From Malassezia japonica (lineage: Eukaryota; Basidiomycota; Malasseziomycetes; Malasseziales; Malasseziaceae), in NCBI RefSeq assembly GCF_029542785.1, contig NC_083374.1:620001-684000 (forward strand): a stretch of DNA of 64,000 nucleotides, read 5' to 3'. The translations under genes were made by a program, and so were the position numbers. The notes beneath the pieces were generated by a model. It worked only from the letters and a program-made list of their open reading frames with translations, was not told the origin of the DNA and did not search any database. Within the stretch, counting starts at the first letter, position 1. Every line of letters starts with the position of its first letter. Of the stretch, positions 28,565-38,532 are shown one piece after another.

Positions 28565-30332
28565 CTATGTACTCGCGCCGAGCTCGGTAGCGAGCGCCGC
28601 CCACGACGGCGCCTCGGGGGTATCCAATTGCTCCGCGACACTCGCGCAGAGCGCCGCAGGCTTGAGCGTCGCCGCATGACTCGCCGCGTACGTCTTGTAC
28701 TCGCGCAAGAGCCGGTGCAGCTCGGCGCGCATGCGGGAGAGGCCGCTGGACAGCGTGCCCTCCTGCGTATTGAGCTTGGTGCACTTTTTCACCATGTCGA
28801 CGTACGCGCGCAGCAGCCCCTGGAGCTGCTCGCCCACGTCGCGCTTCTCCTGCGCGAGGTTCGTCGGGACCTCGGACGCGGTCCAGCGCTCGAGCAGCCC
28901 CGCAGCGCGCGCCGTGCGGTTGCCGCTGATCGAGAGCGCCTTGAGTGCGCCGACTTCTGCGTCGAGCGCGCGTGCAATCAGCGGCCAGGTGCCGAGGATG
29001 TGCCGCATGTACGCCGTCTCGAGCTCCGGCGAGAGGCACCGCCGCGCGCGCGCCAGGTCGAGCAGCGCCTGTGCGAGCGTCGCGGTGGTGAGCAGCATGA
29101 GCAGCGGCGGGTTCGGCACGCCCAGCACCGCCTCGCGAAAGTCGTGAAAGTGAAACAGCGCCGGCTCCATCACCTGGCGCCACGTCTCGGCGGTGATGGC
29201 GGCGTGTGCGTCGTGCTTTTCTTCTTCTTCCTGCGTAAGCGAGAGCATGCTGGCGGCCGGCATCACACTCGCCTCGTTCGTATCGCTCATGCCTGCGCCT
29301 GCAAAGAAGCGCGCGAGGAACGCGTACTCGGAGCATGCCGTGTCAGAAAAGACCAGGGCCAAGGTATGAAAGAGGTGCTCGGGCGAGGCACGGAACGACG
29401 CGTCCTCGCTCATGTACGCAAGCACAACCGGTGCCAAGGCCGCGTTCGGCAGAGCGAACTGCAGGCGCTCTTCTGCATAGGGCTGCGGGTCCTTGACTCC
29501 GCGCGCCACGCTCCCGCTCGGCTCGGCCCAGCGGGGCAAGATGCGCTTGAGCTCGCGCACGTACCGCCGAAAGGCCGTTTCGTAGTAGAGCCGCGCCGCG
29601 TTGACGTACGCGAGCTGCACCTCGACGGCGGCGCGCGGCGCGTGCGTCGCAAGGAACTGGTAGAGGGGCTGCTGATGCGGCAGCAGCACCGAGAACTGGA
29701 GGATCGGCAAGGTGGTCGCGACCGACGTACGGATTGGCTGGAAGAGCGACAAGAGGTGCGGGCGGATCTTGGCAATGGCCTGGGTCAGCAGCGCAACGTA
29801 CCGCAATCTTGGCCTGCTCGGCGACCGTGCGCACCTGCGCCAGAGCCGTGTTCGGCGCCGGGGCGCGCGGCTCGGCCGCGTCGCGCTCGTTGAGGAGGCG
29901 CAGGTGCGTATCGATGGCACGCACTGCACGCATCCATGCGTGCACGTCCTCGTCGATCGGCGTGTGCAGTACCGTGCGCACGACGGACGGCGCAAGCGCC
30001 GCCGTCTGCAGCCATTCCGAGAGCTGCGCCTCGCTTCCGGCCTGTGTCGCAAGCTGTTCTTCGAGAGAAGTCGACGTGTCTTGCAGCTGCTGGATGTGCT
30101 GCGACGCCTCATCGAGCTGCGTGCAAAAGGCCTGCAGCTCGGCGTGCATCGCGTCGAGCCGCGTGCGTGCGGCGCGGACGTCGCTCGCCATCGCGCGCAG
30201 CGCGGGCGTGCGCGCCTCGCACGCGCTATCCTGCGCGGCCTCGACACGGACGAGCGCATCGGCAGAGAGCTCTTGCACCGACCGCCGCGCGGCGGCCGTC
30301 GCTTCCGCGAGCGGCGCAGCGAGCTCGGCCAT
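28565..30332 (-). CDS. VPS52: Vps52/Sac2-family tethering subunit (GARP complex)
   Basis: Two exons, 30332-29802 and 29779-28565, joined at a 22-nt intron; 581 aa. The N-terminal part is helical coiled coil (FCTQLDEASQHIQQLQDTS), the middle has YVNAARLYYETAFRRYVREL, and the C-terminal part is helical with PPLLMLLTTATLAQALLDLAR. This order and these blocks match Vps52, which joins Vps51, Vps53 and Vps54 in the GARP complex to tether endosome-derived vesicles at the trans-Golgi. Yeast Vps52 is 641 aa. Splicing joins QAKIA to AIAKIRPHLL in phase 0. It is the convergent partner of ARG82 and lies 44 bp downstream of the ASE1 gene. Confidence 0.8.
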
Positions 30333-30376
30333 GGTCGGGAAAATAATGGAGGCGTGTACTATCAACTACAGGGTAT

Positions 30377-32278
30377 CTACCAGTGGCGGCCACTGGGCGT
30401 CGGCTGTGCGAAGGAGGACGCAAGGAGCGTGCTGGGCGTGCGCTGCCTGTGCAGAGGCGTCTCGAGCGTCGTCTCGTCGCTGGCACACCCCGTCTGCGGC
30501 GTCTCGGCGTAGGGGGCCGTGGTGCGCGGCGTCTCGGCATAGGCGACTCGCGCACCGACGCGCGGACGGGGCGTGGGCGCGGCACGGCTTGCAGGGCGTG
30601 GCGGGGGCGCCGCGACACGCGGTGCGGCGCGGCTCACGGGGCGTGATGCAGGCGCAGGCCGCTTCTGGCCGTGCGCGGGCGCCGGCTTCGCGTCGCGCAC
30701 CGGCGCGCGTGTGCGGACGTGCTTGGCGTTCTCCTTGGCCGCCTCGAGCTGCTCTTGCAAGTACTCGACGTAGCGCCGACCGTCCATGAGAAAAGGCATG
30801 TCGTTTTCTTCCTCCCACTGGGGAATGAGGCCCAGCAGCTCCTGCTCGATGCGCGGTTTTTGGATCTTGACACGCTTGCGCATCTTTTCCTCACGCAGCA
30901 GCCGCCCGGGGTCGCCGCGGTTCCCACGGCCCAAGAGGCGCGCCGCATCGTGCGAGCTGTTCTCGAGCTGGATGGCCTCGTCGCAGATCCTGCGGTACTC
31001 GCCGATCTTGGCCAGGAGCGGCGCACGCTGCTCGAGCATCTCGCCGAGGCGCGTGCACATTTGCTCGTGCTGCGCGAGGATCGCGTCCCAGTCAAAGTCG
31101 GTCGCCGGCGCATCGTCGCTCGGCAGCTCAAGAAAGTAGGCGGGAAAGAGCGACTGCCGCTCCTCCTCCGACATGTACAGCGCGTCCCACTGGTCCCAGA
31201 TCTGCTCGCGGGTCTTGGCGATAAAGAGCGACATGTGCTGCGACTTGAGCGCCCGCATCTTGTCGAGCTCCTCCTTGTAGGCAGCGACGACGCCAAGCGT
31301 GCTGCCGCAGTGCTCGTGCACAAATGCATCCATTTCGTCGTCCGGCACGCCAAACCGTCCCCATAGCTCGCACAGCTCGTCGTAGTACGTCTGGATGTTG
31401 GTCTCGCGCTGCGTCTTTTCCTGCTCGAGCGACGTACGCAGCGCCTCGCTCTGTGCCATTACGCCGTCCGTCGGCTGCAAGAGCGAGTGCGTTGGCGCCG
31501 GCGTATCGTCCACGTTCAGCGCGGTCACTTCTGCGGCAAGCAGCGACGTGTCGCCCTGCTCGAGCGGCACAAACTCGCCGTGGAACGTGCCGTCGTCCAG
31601 CGACGGCACTTGCTGGATGTAGCGCAAAATCGCCAGGTGGAACTGGGCCTGCTCCGAGGCGTCTGCGCTAATTTGGCGCCCGAGCACCGTGACCTTGGGC
31701 ATGACGTGCAAGTCCGACCAGAGCTGCACGATCTCGGTGAGCTGCGCCTCCATCTGGACCTTGCGCGCGGTGTACACTTGCTGCACATGCTGCCAGTGGC
31801 TCTCGAGGCGCTGCAGGTACTGCGCCGAGACGTCCTGCCACTCTCCATGGGCCACATCCGGGTCCGGCACCTTGCCGCCCGCGTCCGACATGCATGCATC
31901 GAGCGTGCGGATCTGCTCGAGGACGACCGCACACTGCTGCTTTTGCGCGTCGTACGCCTTCTCGAGGCGCCCTTGCTCGTCCTTGAGATGCGCCTCTTGC
32001 GCGAGCAGCGGCGCGTCGCCCTTTTCTCCTTCCCTCTTTGCCCCTGTCGCCGCGCACAGCGCCGTGATATTCTTCTCGTACTGCGTGCACTGCTCCGCGA
32101 CGCGCGTGACGTCCGCTTGGACCAGGCGCAGCTGTGCGTGCACTGCGTCGTGGATGCACGTCTTTAGCGCAGCCATCGCCTTCTCAAGTTCGGCGGGAGG
32201 ACTTCCTAATTGCGCATGGAGCGCAGCGAGCTCCGCACTCGACGCGTCAATCAGCGCACTCAGCGTCGCTGCATCCAT
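30377..32278 (-). CDS. ASE1: Microtubule-bundling protein, Ase1/PRC1/MAP65 family
   Basis: Single exon, 633 aa. Long coiled-coil segments occupy the first 320 residues; the microtubule-binding spectrin-like part includes REQIWDQWDALYMSEEER and the family block DAARLLGRGNRGDPGRLLREEKMRKRV, followed by IEQELLGLIPQWEEENDMPF. The tail is basic, Pro/Ala-rich and carries repeated Thr-Pro sites (YAETPRT, YAETPQT, LETPLH, RTPST), good Cdk1 targets. Ase1/PRC1 crosslinks antiparallel microtubules at the spindle midzone and is held inactive by Cdk phosphorylation until anaphase. It is divergent from the Cdc11/Nud1-like gene, another mitotic-exit component, across 90 bp. Confidence 0.9.
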   Translation of the reverse strand: MDAATLSALIDASSAELAALHAQLGSPPAELEKAMAALKTCIHDAVHAQLRLVQADVTRVAEQCTQYEKNITALCAATGAKREGEKGDAPLLAQEAHLKDEQGRLEKAYDAQKQQCAVVLEQIRTLDACMSDAGGKVPDPDVAHGEWQDVSAQYLQRLESHWQHVQQVYTARKVQMEAQLTEIVQLWSDLHVMPKVTVLGRQISADASEQAQFHLAILRYIQQVPSLDDGTFHGEFVPLEQGDTSLLAAEVTALNVDDTPAPTHSLLQPTDGVMAQSEALRTSLEQEKTQRETNIQTYYDELCELWGRFGVPDDEMDAFVHEHCGSTLGVVAAYKEELDKMRALKSQHMSLFIAKTREQIWDQWDALYMSEEERQSLFPAYFLELPSDDAPATDFDWDAILAQHEQMCTRLGEMLEQRAPLLAKIGEYRRICDEAIQLENSSHDAARLLGRGNRGDPGRLLREEKMRKRVKIQKPRIEQELLGLIPQWEEENDMPFLMDGRRYVEYLQEQLEAAKENAKHVRTRAPVRDAKPAPAHGQKRPAPASRPVSRAAPRVAAPPPRPASRAAPTPRPRVGARVAYAETPRTTAPYAETPQTGCASDETTLETPLHRQRTPSTLLASSFAQPTPSGRHW

Positions 32279-32313
32279 CGCGCCGTGCGTCGTCGTAGTG
32301 GAGTGTGTTGCTT

Positions 32314-32339
32314 CACGTGGACGCGTCGCGTGTCACGTG
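32314..32339. promoter_or_regulatory. Two CACGTG sites in the ASE1/CDC11-like divergent promoter
   Basis: CACGTG at 32314-32319 and 32334-32339, spaced 20 bp, inside the 90-bp gap between the divergent starts of two mitotic genes. They are candidate bHLH sites that could serve both genes. Confidence 0.45.
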
Positions 32340-32368
32340 ATCGTGTTGCGTGTTGGGATCGCACGACG

Positions 32369-34804
32369 ATGGCGTCCGAGGCGGGGACGGTGATCCACCA
32401 TTCTGACGTGTCGACGCTTCCACCAGTATTCCAACCGGCGTGGAAGTCGCCCGAGAAGGCTCGCGATAGGTTTCTGGCCGCGGGTGGCGACTTTTTCTCA
32501 CCGATGAAACTCGACCGCGTGTTTGAGCCGGCCGACGCGCCGTCGCCGCGCCCGTCCGCGTTTACCTTTCGCGCCCAGCCGCCGATCGCGGCGAGTACAC
32601 CGATGGTAAATACGCGGCGCGTGTCCAAGGACGGTCCGCCACTCACGCCGGGGGGGGCGCACGTCCCGCTGCGCCTCGGCCTCCGTTACGATGCGCGCGT
32701 ACGCGACGGCCTCGAGCAGCTCGTCGAGGAGCACGACATGCACGCAGACAAGTCGCAGGTGACCGACGTGAGCTCGCTGCAGAACGCGCGCCAGAGCAAG
32801 CGGCTGCGCATGCACTCGCGCGAAAATACCCCAACGTCCGCCCAGTGGGAGCCGCGCCAGCGCATCCCGATGGCCTACCGCAGCACCAACGCGGACGCGC
32901 ACACCGGCGCGAGCGAGGTGGCGGCACGCGCGATCCGCGGAACGAGCCAAGAGACGCCACGCGCGATCCGTGGCGCAAGCACACAGGCGCCCCGCTCGAT
33001 CCTGCGCTCCGCACAGCACCGTTTTGACTCGCCGTCGCGTTCGATTAGCTTTGCGGACGAGCGCACGCCCCGCGCCAAGGGGGGGCGCGCCGACCGTGAA
33101 CTCGATACCCACATTACGCCGCGCACCGCGCGCCTCGAGCACGTCCTCGCCGAGCTCAACCTGCACAGCGAGTCGCCGCAGGCCCAACGCAAGGCCAACA
33201 CGCCGGACCGCTCGCTCGGCGACCGCTCCGCGCTGAGCCAGGCGTCATTTCGCGTGACGCGCGAGCGCCTCGTCGAGCTGCTGACCGACGTCGCGCCGTG
33301 GGAGCCGGACTGGGCGCGGCTGCAGCGCGTCGATTTCCGCGCGCGCCGCCTCGAGTCGTGCATCGGCCTCGAGGACTATGTGCCGAACGCAGAAGAGGTG
33401 TGGCTCGACCATAACCGCGTCGCCTTTGCGATGGGTGTGCCTGCGTCGGTGCGCGTATTGACCGCGTCGAGCAACTGCATCACGGAGCTCGCGTCCTTTG
33501 CCCACCTGCATCGCCTCGAGGTGCTCGATGTGAGCGGCAACGAGCTCACGTCGCTCGCGCCGATCGCCGACTTGACGCACCTCGTCGAGCTGCGTGCGGC
33601 GCGCAACCAAATCACGCACCTGCACGGCCTCGAGCGCCTGGAGCGCCTGGAGGGCGTGGACGTTAGCGATAATCTCATTGGGGGGCGCGTCGACCTGGAA
33701 AAGATGCAGTGGCCGCGCATCGCGACGCTGCGTCTCGCGCGCAACGCGCTCGGGGATATTGAGGGCCTCGCGGCCCTCGGGGAGCTGCACACGCTCGACG
33801 TCGAGGACAATGCGCTGACGCGCCTCGCGATCGACCGGCGCATGCCGCAGCTGCGTGTGCTGCGCGTGAGCGGCAACGTGGGCCTGCGCCGCGTCGACGT
33901 CGCATGGACGCCGCGCGTGCGCACGCTGTACGCCGACCGCTGCAGCATCGCGAGCGTGCACGGCCTCGATAGCGCAAGCGAGCTGCAGCGCCTTTCGTTG
34001 CGGCAGCAGCATGTGCGCCTGCGTGCGCCGCTCGACAATCCCCCGTCGCTCCAGCGGCTCTTTTTGTCGGGCAATCCGCTGACTGGCGCCGATGTCTTGC
34101 GCATGGACGCGCCGAGCCTCGTCTATCTCGAGCTCGCCGGGTGCCAGCTCACGGCGATGGCGCCGCGCCTCCAGCGCCAGACGCCCGCGCTGCGTTCGCT
34201 CAACGTCGACCACAACCACCTCGCGTCGCTGCCGCGCCTCGACGCGTGGCCGCGTCTGAAGCGCGTGAGCTGCGTGGGGTGCCAGATTGGCACGCTCGAG
34301 GAGCTCGTACAGAGTGTCGCCGACCACCAGGCGCTATGCGTGCTCGACGCACGGACGAATCCCGCGACGCTCGGCTTCTACCCCCCGGTTCTCATCCCGG
34401 TCGGCGCCGAGCAGCCGGAAGACGAGATGCTGCCGCCGGTGCCGAATCCGGCGATCGTGCAGCCAGACACGGCGGCGGTGGCCGACGCGGCGCTTGCCGC
34501 AGAGCGCGCGGCGGCGCAGGCGCTCGCCGACCGCTCGCAGTTCCACAAGCGCACCATGCTCGTGCCGCCGCAGCCGAGCGCTGCGCCGCGCCACGCCGCG
34601 TCCGCGCCCCGTGCCACGGCGCTCTTTACGGCCGCCGACGAACGCTTCGCTGCGACACTTCCCGAGCCCATCGCACGGAAGCGCATCGTGTACCGTGGCC
34701 TGTGCGGCATGGCGTGCCCGACGCTCACATGGCTCGACGGTCTCGAGCTCGCCGAGGCGGACGTGGACGTGGCCGAGCGGTATTTGAAACAGGCAGATAT
34801 GTAG
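32369..34804 (+). CDS. Leucine-rich-repeat spindle-pole scaffold, Cdc11/Nud1-like
   Basis: Single exon, 811 aa, starting MASEAGTVIHH. Residues 1-340 are Ser/Arg/Pro-rich with Thr-Pro sites and two short imperfect repeats (RAIRGTSQETP, RAIRGASTQAP). From about 345 to 660 there are SDS22-like leucine-rich repeats (LEVLDVSGNELTSLAPIADL, LHTLDVEDNALTRL, LFLSGNPLTGADVL). The end is Ala-rich, then a conserved-looking RIVYRGLCGMACPTLTWLDGL. Disordered N-terminus plus C-terminal LRRs matches Cdc11 (fission yeast) and Nud1 (budding yeast), which anchor the septation/mitotic-exit network at the spindle pole body. The LRR class is clear; orthology is inferred from order and size. Confidence 0.78.
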   Translation: MASEAGTVIHHSDVSTLPPVFQPAWKSPEKARDRFLAAGGDFFSPMKLDRVFEPADAPSPRPSAFTFRAQPPIAASTPMVNTRRVSKDGPPLTPGGAHVPLRLGLRYDARVRDGLEQLVEEHDMHADKSQVTDVSSLQNARQSKRLRMHSRENTPTSAQWEPRQRIPMAYRSTNADAHTGASEVAARAIRGTSQETPRAIRGASTQAPRSILRSAQHRFDSPSRSISFADERTPRAKGGRADRELDTHITPRTARLEHVLAELNLHSESPQAQRKANTPDRSLGDRSALSQASFRVTRERLVELLTDVAPWEPDWARLQRVDFRARRLESCIGLEDYVPNAEEVWLDHNRVAFAMGVPASVRVLTASSNCITELASFAHLHRLEVLDVSGNELTSLAPIADLTHLVELRAARNQITHLHGLERLERLEGVDVSDNLIGGRVDLEKMQWPRIATLRLARNALGDIEGLAALGELHTLDVEDNALTRLAIDRRMPQLRVLRVSGNVGLRRVDVAWTPRVRTLYADRCSIASVHGLDSASELQRLSLRQQHVRLRAPLDNPPSLQRLFLSGNPLTGADVLRMDAPSLVYLELAGCQLTAMAPRLQRQTPALRSLNVDHNHLASLPRLDAWPRLKRVSCVGCQIGTLEELVQSVADHQALCVLDARTNPATLGFYPPVLIPVGAEQPEDEMLPPVPNPAIVQPDTAAVADAALAAERAAAQALADRSQFHKRTMLVPPQPSAAPRHAASAPRATALFTAADERFAATLPEPIARKRIVYRGLCGMACPTLTWLDGLELAEADVDVAERYLKQADM

Positions 34805-34805
34805 A

Positions 34806-35653
34806 CTACGAATGGGACACACGGCGCACCGCGCGCTCCACAACACGGTCGAGCATCGTGGAGCTCAGCACACCATCCGCGCCGGCGGACGCGTCGAGGC
34901 GCTGGAACTGGCCGAGGATCGAGCGGTAGACGTACTTGCCAACCATGTCGAACTCGATATTGATCCGTGCGCCGATGCTCTTTTTCGGGAGCGCAATGTG
35001 CTCCTGGGTGTGGGGAATGAGCATCACGGTGAACTCGATCGTCTCGTGCGGCGGCGTGCCGTCCTCTTTTCCGCTCAGCGCACCGCCGTTGGGCGGCGAG
35101 ACGTCGATCAGCGTGAGGGACGCGCCGTCGAGCGTCACAAAGCCTTTCGGCACAAGGTAGGGCGAGAGCGTCGACGGCAGCGGAAGCGTCTCTTTGCCTT
35201 CGCTCGGCACCTCGTACAGCAGGCGCAGTGTCAGCGTCTGCGCAGACTCGTTCGGCTCGATCGACTGCAGCGTCGCCACCGTGTCGACGTGGCCCTGGAC
35301 AATGTGCCCACCGAAGCGCGTGTGGGGCGCCATGGCGCGCTCACAGTTCACGCCGTCGCCCACGCTCAGCGCACCAAGGTTCGTGCGGAAGAGCGTCTCG
35401 GGCGCAATGTCCACCTTGAACCAGCCCTGCGGCGTGTCAAAGTGCGTCACAGTGAGGCACACGCCTATATCAGCACGATCACCTACCGTTCACGGCGATG
35501 CTGTCGCCAATGTGGCAGTCATCGAGGATCGACGCGACGTCGCCGATCGTAATTGCATAGGAGCCGCTCTCGGCGTCCTTCGGCACCACCTCGGTGATGC
35601 GCCCAATCGTCTCCACTGCGTCAGCTACCCCACGTACCCAGGCCAGTGAACAT
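34806..35653 (-). CDS. RIB5: Riboflavin synthase (lumazine synthase product dismutase)
   Basis: Three exons, 35653-35638 (only 16 nt), 35615-35487 and 35464-34806, with two 22-nt introns; 267 aa. The first exon encodes MFTGL, and splicing gives MFTGLVETIGRITEV, the universal start of riboflavin synthase. The two lumazine-binding barrels are visible, with NGVCLTVTHF in the first and HIVQGHVDTVATL and LDGASLTLIDV in the second. The enzyme converts two 6,7-dimethyl-8-ribityllumazine molecules to riboflavin plus pyrimidine. Yeast Rib5 is 238 aa. It is divergent from BUD31 across 45 bp containing one CACGTG at 35680. One base separates its stop from that of the convergent LRR gene. Confidence 0.95.
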
Positions 35654-35698
35654 GGTCGAGAGCACGCCCGATCGATCTGCACGTGACTCTCTTCTGCC

Positions 35699-36212
35699 AT
35701 GCCGCGCATCCGGACGAGCCGTACGCGCCCGCCGCCCGAGGGGTTCGAGGACATTGAGCCGATCCTCGAGGAGTATGAGACGAAAATGCGCGACGCAGAG
35801 AACGATCCGCACGAGGGCAAGCGCAAGGCCGAGTCGATTTGGCCGATCATGCGCATTACACACATGCGCTCGCGCTACATTTACGACCTGTACTACAAGC
35901 GCGAGGCCATCAGCCGCGAGCTGTACGACTGGCTCCTGGAGCAGCAGTATGCGGATGCAGCGTACGTCGTCCTACTCACACAGATTGATTGCCAAGTGGA
36001 AGCGCTCGGGGTACGAAAAGCTGTGCTGCGTGCGCTGCATCCAGTCGAGGGTACGTCGCTCTACTTACGCAGGACATGAATTACGAGGGATCGACGTGCA
36101 TCTGCCGCGTGCCCAAGGCGCAGCTCCGGCCGGGTACGTTTGTCGAGTGTGTCCACTGTGGTATGTTTACTGAGCTGACGCAGGTTGCCGTGGATGCAGT
36201 TCGTCGGATTGA
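35699..36212 (+). CDS. BUD31: Spliceosome protein BUD31 (G10 family)
   Basis: Four exons, 35699-35961, 35984-36050, 36073-36160 and 36184-36212, with introns of 22, 22 and 23 nt; 148 aa as in other eukaryotes. [21 protein letters not shown], the [19 protein letters not shown] block, [20 protein letters not shown] and the terminal [14 protein letters not shown] are near-universal G10 sequence with the Zn-binding Cys set. BUD31 is a core component of the catalytic spliceosome near the U6/U2 active centre. The family is so conserved that it fixes all three introns to the base and so validates the micro-intron model in this window. Confidence 0.97.
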
Positions 36213-36400
36213 TAGTGCTATAGGCGTACATGTATATCAAACGCACAGGCTAGCAGAGACTGCCTCCTGTCGCCGCTTGCCACCCCCTCGGACCAGCGCT
36301 TGGCACCCGACGACGATCTTCTCCACATGCGCCAATTTGGCAGATTCGCCGAAAGGACGACCTCCACAAGTAACATCTCACCCGCCGCGACCATAACACG

Positions 36401-38506
36401 ATGGCAAGTGGAGCTACGGCGAGCGGCGTGCCGCCAGCCGATGCCAACCCCAGCACAAGTCAAGCAGAGGATGCCGAGGGTGGAAATGGGCCTTCGTCAA
36501 CATCTGTGCCTGCTGCCGTACAGTCGAATGAGCAGTGGATGATGCGCCTGAACCGCGAAGGTCTGCCGATCTGCAAAGACCTGCACGGCCTGTACACGAC
36601 GATGCTAATCTCGCTGTGCGACCGCTGGCCCGACTGGCGGTACAGCCTTGCGTTTGTCCTCCCTGCCGTGGTGCAGCGCATGCAGGCGCTGCAGTTTGTG
36701 CAGATCGTTCGCGACTCGGCCGGCGGCTTGCACAACATGCTCTCGCTGAGCCAGGTCAAGACGTCGTTTATTATGAGCACGGATACGGCGTGGCGGATAT
36801 GCCAGGCGTTCCTAGACGCGGGCCTCCTCGAACGTGCCCAGCGCACGGACGGCGACGTATACGCCCCGACGCCCAAGGGCCTGCACCTGGTCGACCGCTT
36901 CGTGACGCGCCACGGTATCGCGACACGATCGGTGAGCAATCTGCTAAACATGCACCCCGTCTGTGACAAGCTCCTGTTTCTGGAGCGTGATGACCAGGAC
37001 GACGTGCTGCTGAGTGATAATGTCGTACGGATTGTCTTTCACCGTCTCGTGGGCCTCACGCCGCGGCGTGAGGAGCCGAGCGCGCTCGGCCTTGCATTAG
37101 AGACGACGCAGGCGCGCGACGCGACAGGTCAGGCGTACGAGACCGCGTGCTTTGCTTCGATCGATGCGCTCTTGTGGCTCGTCAACTACACGACGCTCGT
37201 CTCGCTCGACGAGGCCGCGATTCTCTGTGCACACATGATCCGCCTCGGCTGGATCGAGGCAGAGCTCGGCATGCCGCCCGAGCACTCGAGCCGCGTCGCA
37301 ACAGTGCGTGTGGACGACGAGCTGCGGATGGATGGCGCGGCAGGCGAGGGCACGTTTGTCGAAGGAGAGGTATACCATATTACCGAGAGGGGCGCGAGCG
37401 TCGCGTGGCACGTCGACTGGGACGAGGCCGTGCTCTCGAATAATGCCCCGCCGCGGCCACCGACGTCCATGTCGGATGCACAAAAGGCGCACGAAATGCA
37501 CGCCGTTTCGCCGCGTCTCGACGCATTCGAGCTGTACGGCGCGTACGCGAATCAGCCCGGCGCGGTGTCGCCCGCCACGTCGCCAATCCAGGGTATGTCG
37601 CCGTACATGGGCATGTCGCCCTTGCCGCACACGTCGCCGCTGCCGCGCCCGTCGCCATTGCCGCGGTCGACGGCGCTGCCGAAAGAAAAGACGGCACCGA
37701 GCTCGACGCTGCGGCCCGACGCAGCGACGGGGCTCGGCCTCAAGCTCGGCGGCGATGCACCCGGAGCGGCACAGACGCACGACGCGCCCCAAGGGACCAG
37801 CACGGTGCGTGCAGCTCCTGCGATGCCCGAGGCGGCCGCGACGCCTGCACCGGCGGTGCCTGCCGCGGCGGCACCTCCGCCTGCAGCCACTGCAGTACAC
37901 ACACCGGCCGCGGCACCTGCGGCCGCAACACACACACCGGTCGCTGCGCCTGCGGCCGCTGCGCGTGCCGAAGACCCCGGCTCGCTCGCATACATCCTAC
38001 ACGACCCCAAGCTGCGCCGCGCCTTTTCTGCATTCCTTTCTACGGGTAACGCCGCGCTCCCTCTGCAGTTCTGGTGCGAAATCGAGTGGTTCCGCAACGA
38101 CTGCCGCGTCGCGTCGAGCGGCCAGACGCCGCAAGAGCCGGCCGATGCCGTGGCCGAGCTCCCCTCGCGGGCCCCCGAGGCGCGTGCCAGCGTCGATGGC
38201 CCCAAAGAGCGTGCAGCGCTGCGGCCCGTGCTCGAGACGCGCGCGCGCACGCGCATCGCGCCGTTCCTGACCCCCGAAGCGGTCGCCGAGCTGCGGATCG
38301 GGGAGCTGGACGCACTGACCAAGGTGCTCCAGGCGTACACAGAACCCACGCATCGCGCGTTGCCCGGCACAACCGAGGCCGCTCGCGAGAGCGAAGTGCA
38401 GCTTGCCCAGCTGCTTGTGCAGTGCGCCGCGGCGCAGAAGCTGGTGTACAACCGCCTCGCCGACGTGCCCCGCAAGCAGTTTTTGGCCGCGCGCGGCGAA
38501 TTGTAA
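36401..38506 (+). CDS. Regulator of G-protein signalling, Sst2/FlbA type (DEP-like plus RGS)
   Basis: Single exon, 701 aa. The N-terminal fungal DEP-like repeats contain VYAPTPKGLHLVDRFVTRHGI and, further on, VCDKLLFLERDDQDDVLLSDNVVRIVFHR, as in FlbA and Sst2. A Pro/Ala/Ser-rich linker follows (about 360-525). The RGS domain starts near 527: LAYILHDPKLRRAFSAFLST, then FWCEIEWFRND and a C-terminal helical part ending VYNRLADVPRKQF; a long insertion splits it. Such proteins speed GTP hydrolysis by G-alpha subunits in pheromone or nutrient signalling. The next gene begins 26 bp downstream on the same strand. Confidence 0.85.
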   Translation: MASGATASGVPPADANPSTSQAEDAEGGNGPSSTSVPAAVQSNEQWMMRLNREGLPICKDLHGLYTTMLISLCDRWPDWRYSLAFVLPAVVQRMQALQFVQIVRDSAGGLHNMLSLSQVKTSFIMSTDTAWRICQAFLDAGLLERAQRTDGDVYAPTPKGLHLVDRFVTRHGIATRSVSNLLNMHPVCDKLLFLERDDQDDVLLSDNVVRIVFHRLVGLTPRREEPSALGLALETTQARDATGQAYETACFASIDALLWLVNYTTLVSLDEAAILCAHMIRLGWIEAELGMPPEHSSRVATVRVDDELRMDGAAGEGTFVEGEVYHITERGASVAWHVDWDEAVLSNNAPPRPPTSMSDAQKAHEMHAVSPRLDAFELYGAYANQPGAVSPATSPIQGMSPYMGMSPLPHTSPLPRPSPLPRSTALPKEKTAPSSTLRPDAATGLGLKLGGDAPGAAQTHDAPQGTSTVRAAPAMPEAAATPAPAVPAAAAPPPAATAVHTPAAAPAAATHTPVAAPAAAARAEDPGSLAYILHDPKLRRAFSAFLSTGNAALPLQFWCEIEWFRNDCRVASSGQTPQEPADAVAELPSRAPEARASVDGPKERAALRPVLETRARTRIAPFLTPEAVAELRIGELDALTKVLQAYTEPTHRALPGTTEAARESEVQLAQLLVQCAAAQKLVYNRLADVPRKQFLAARGEL

Positions 38507-38532
38507 TGTAGCCCGATCGATTTTCCTCCACC

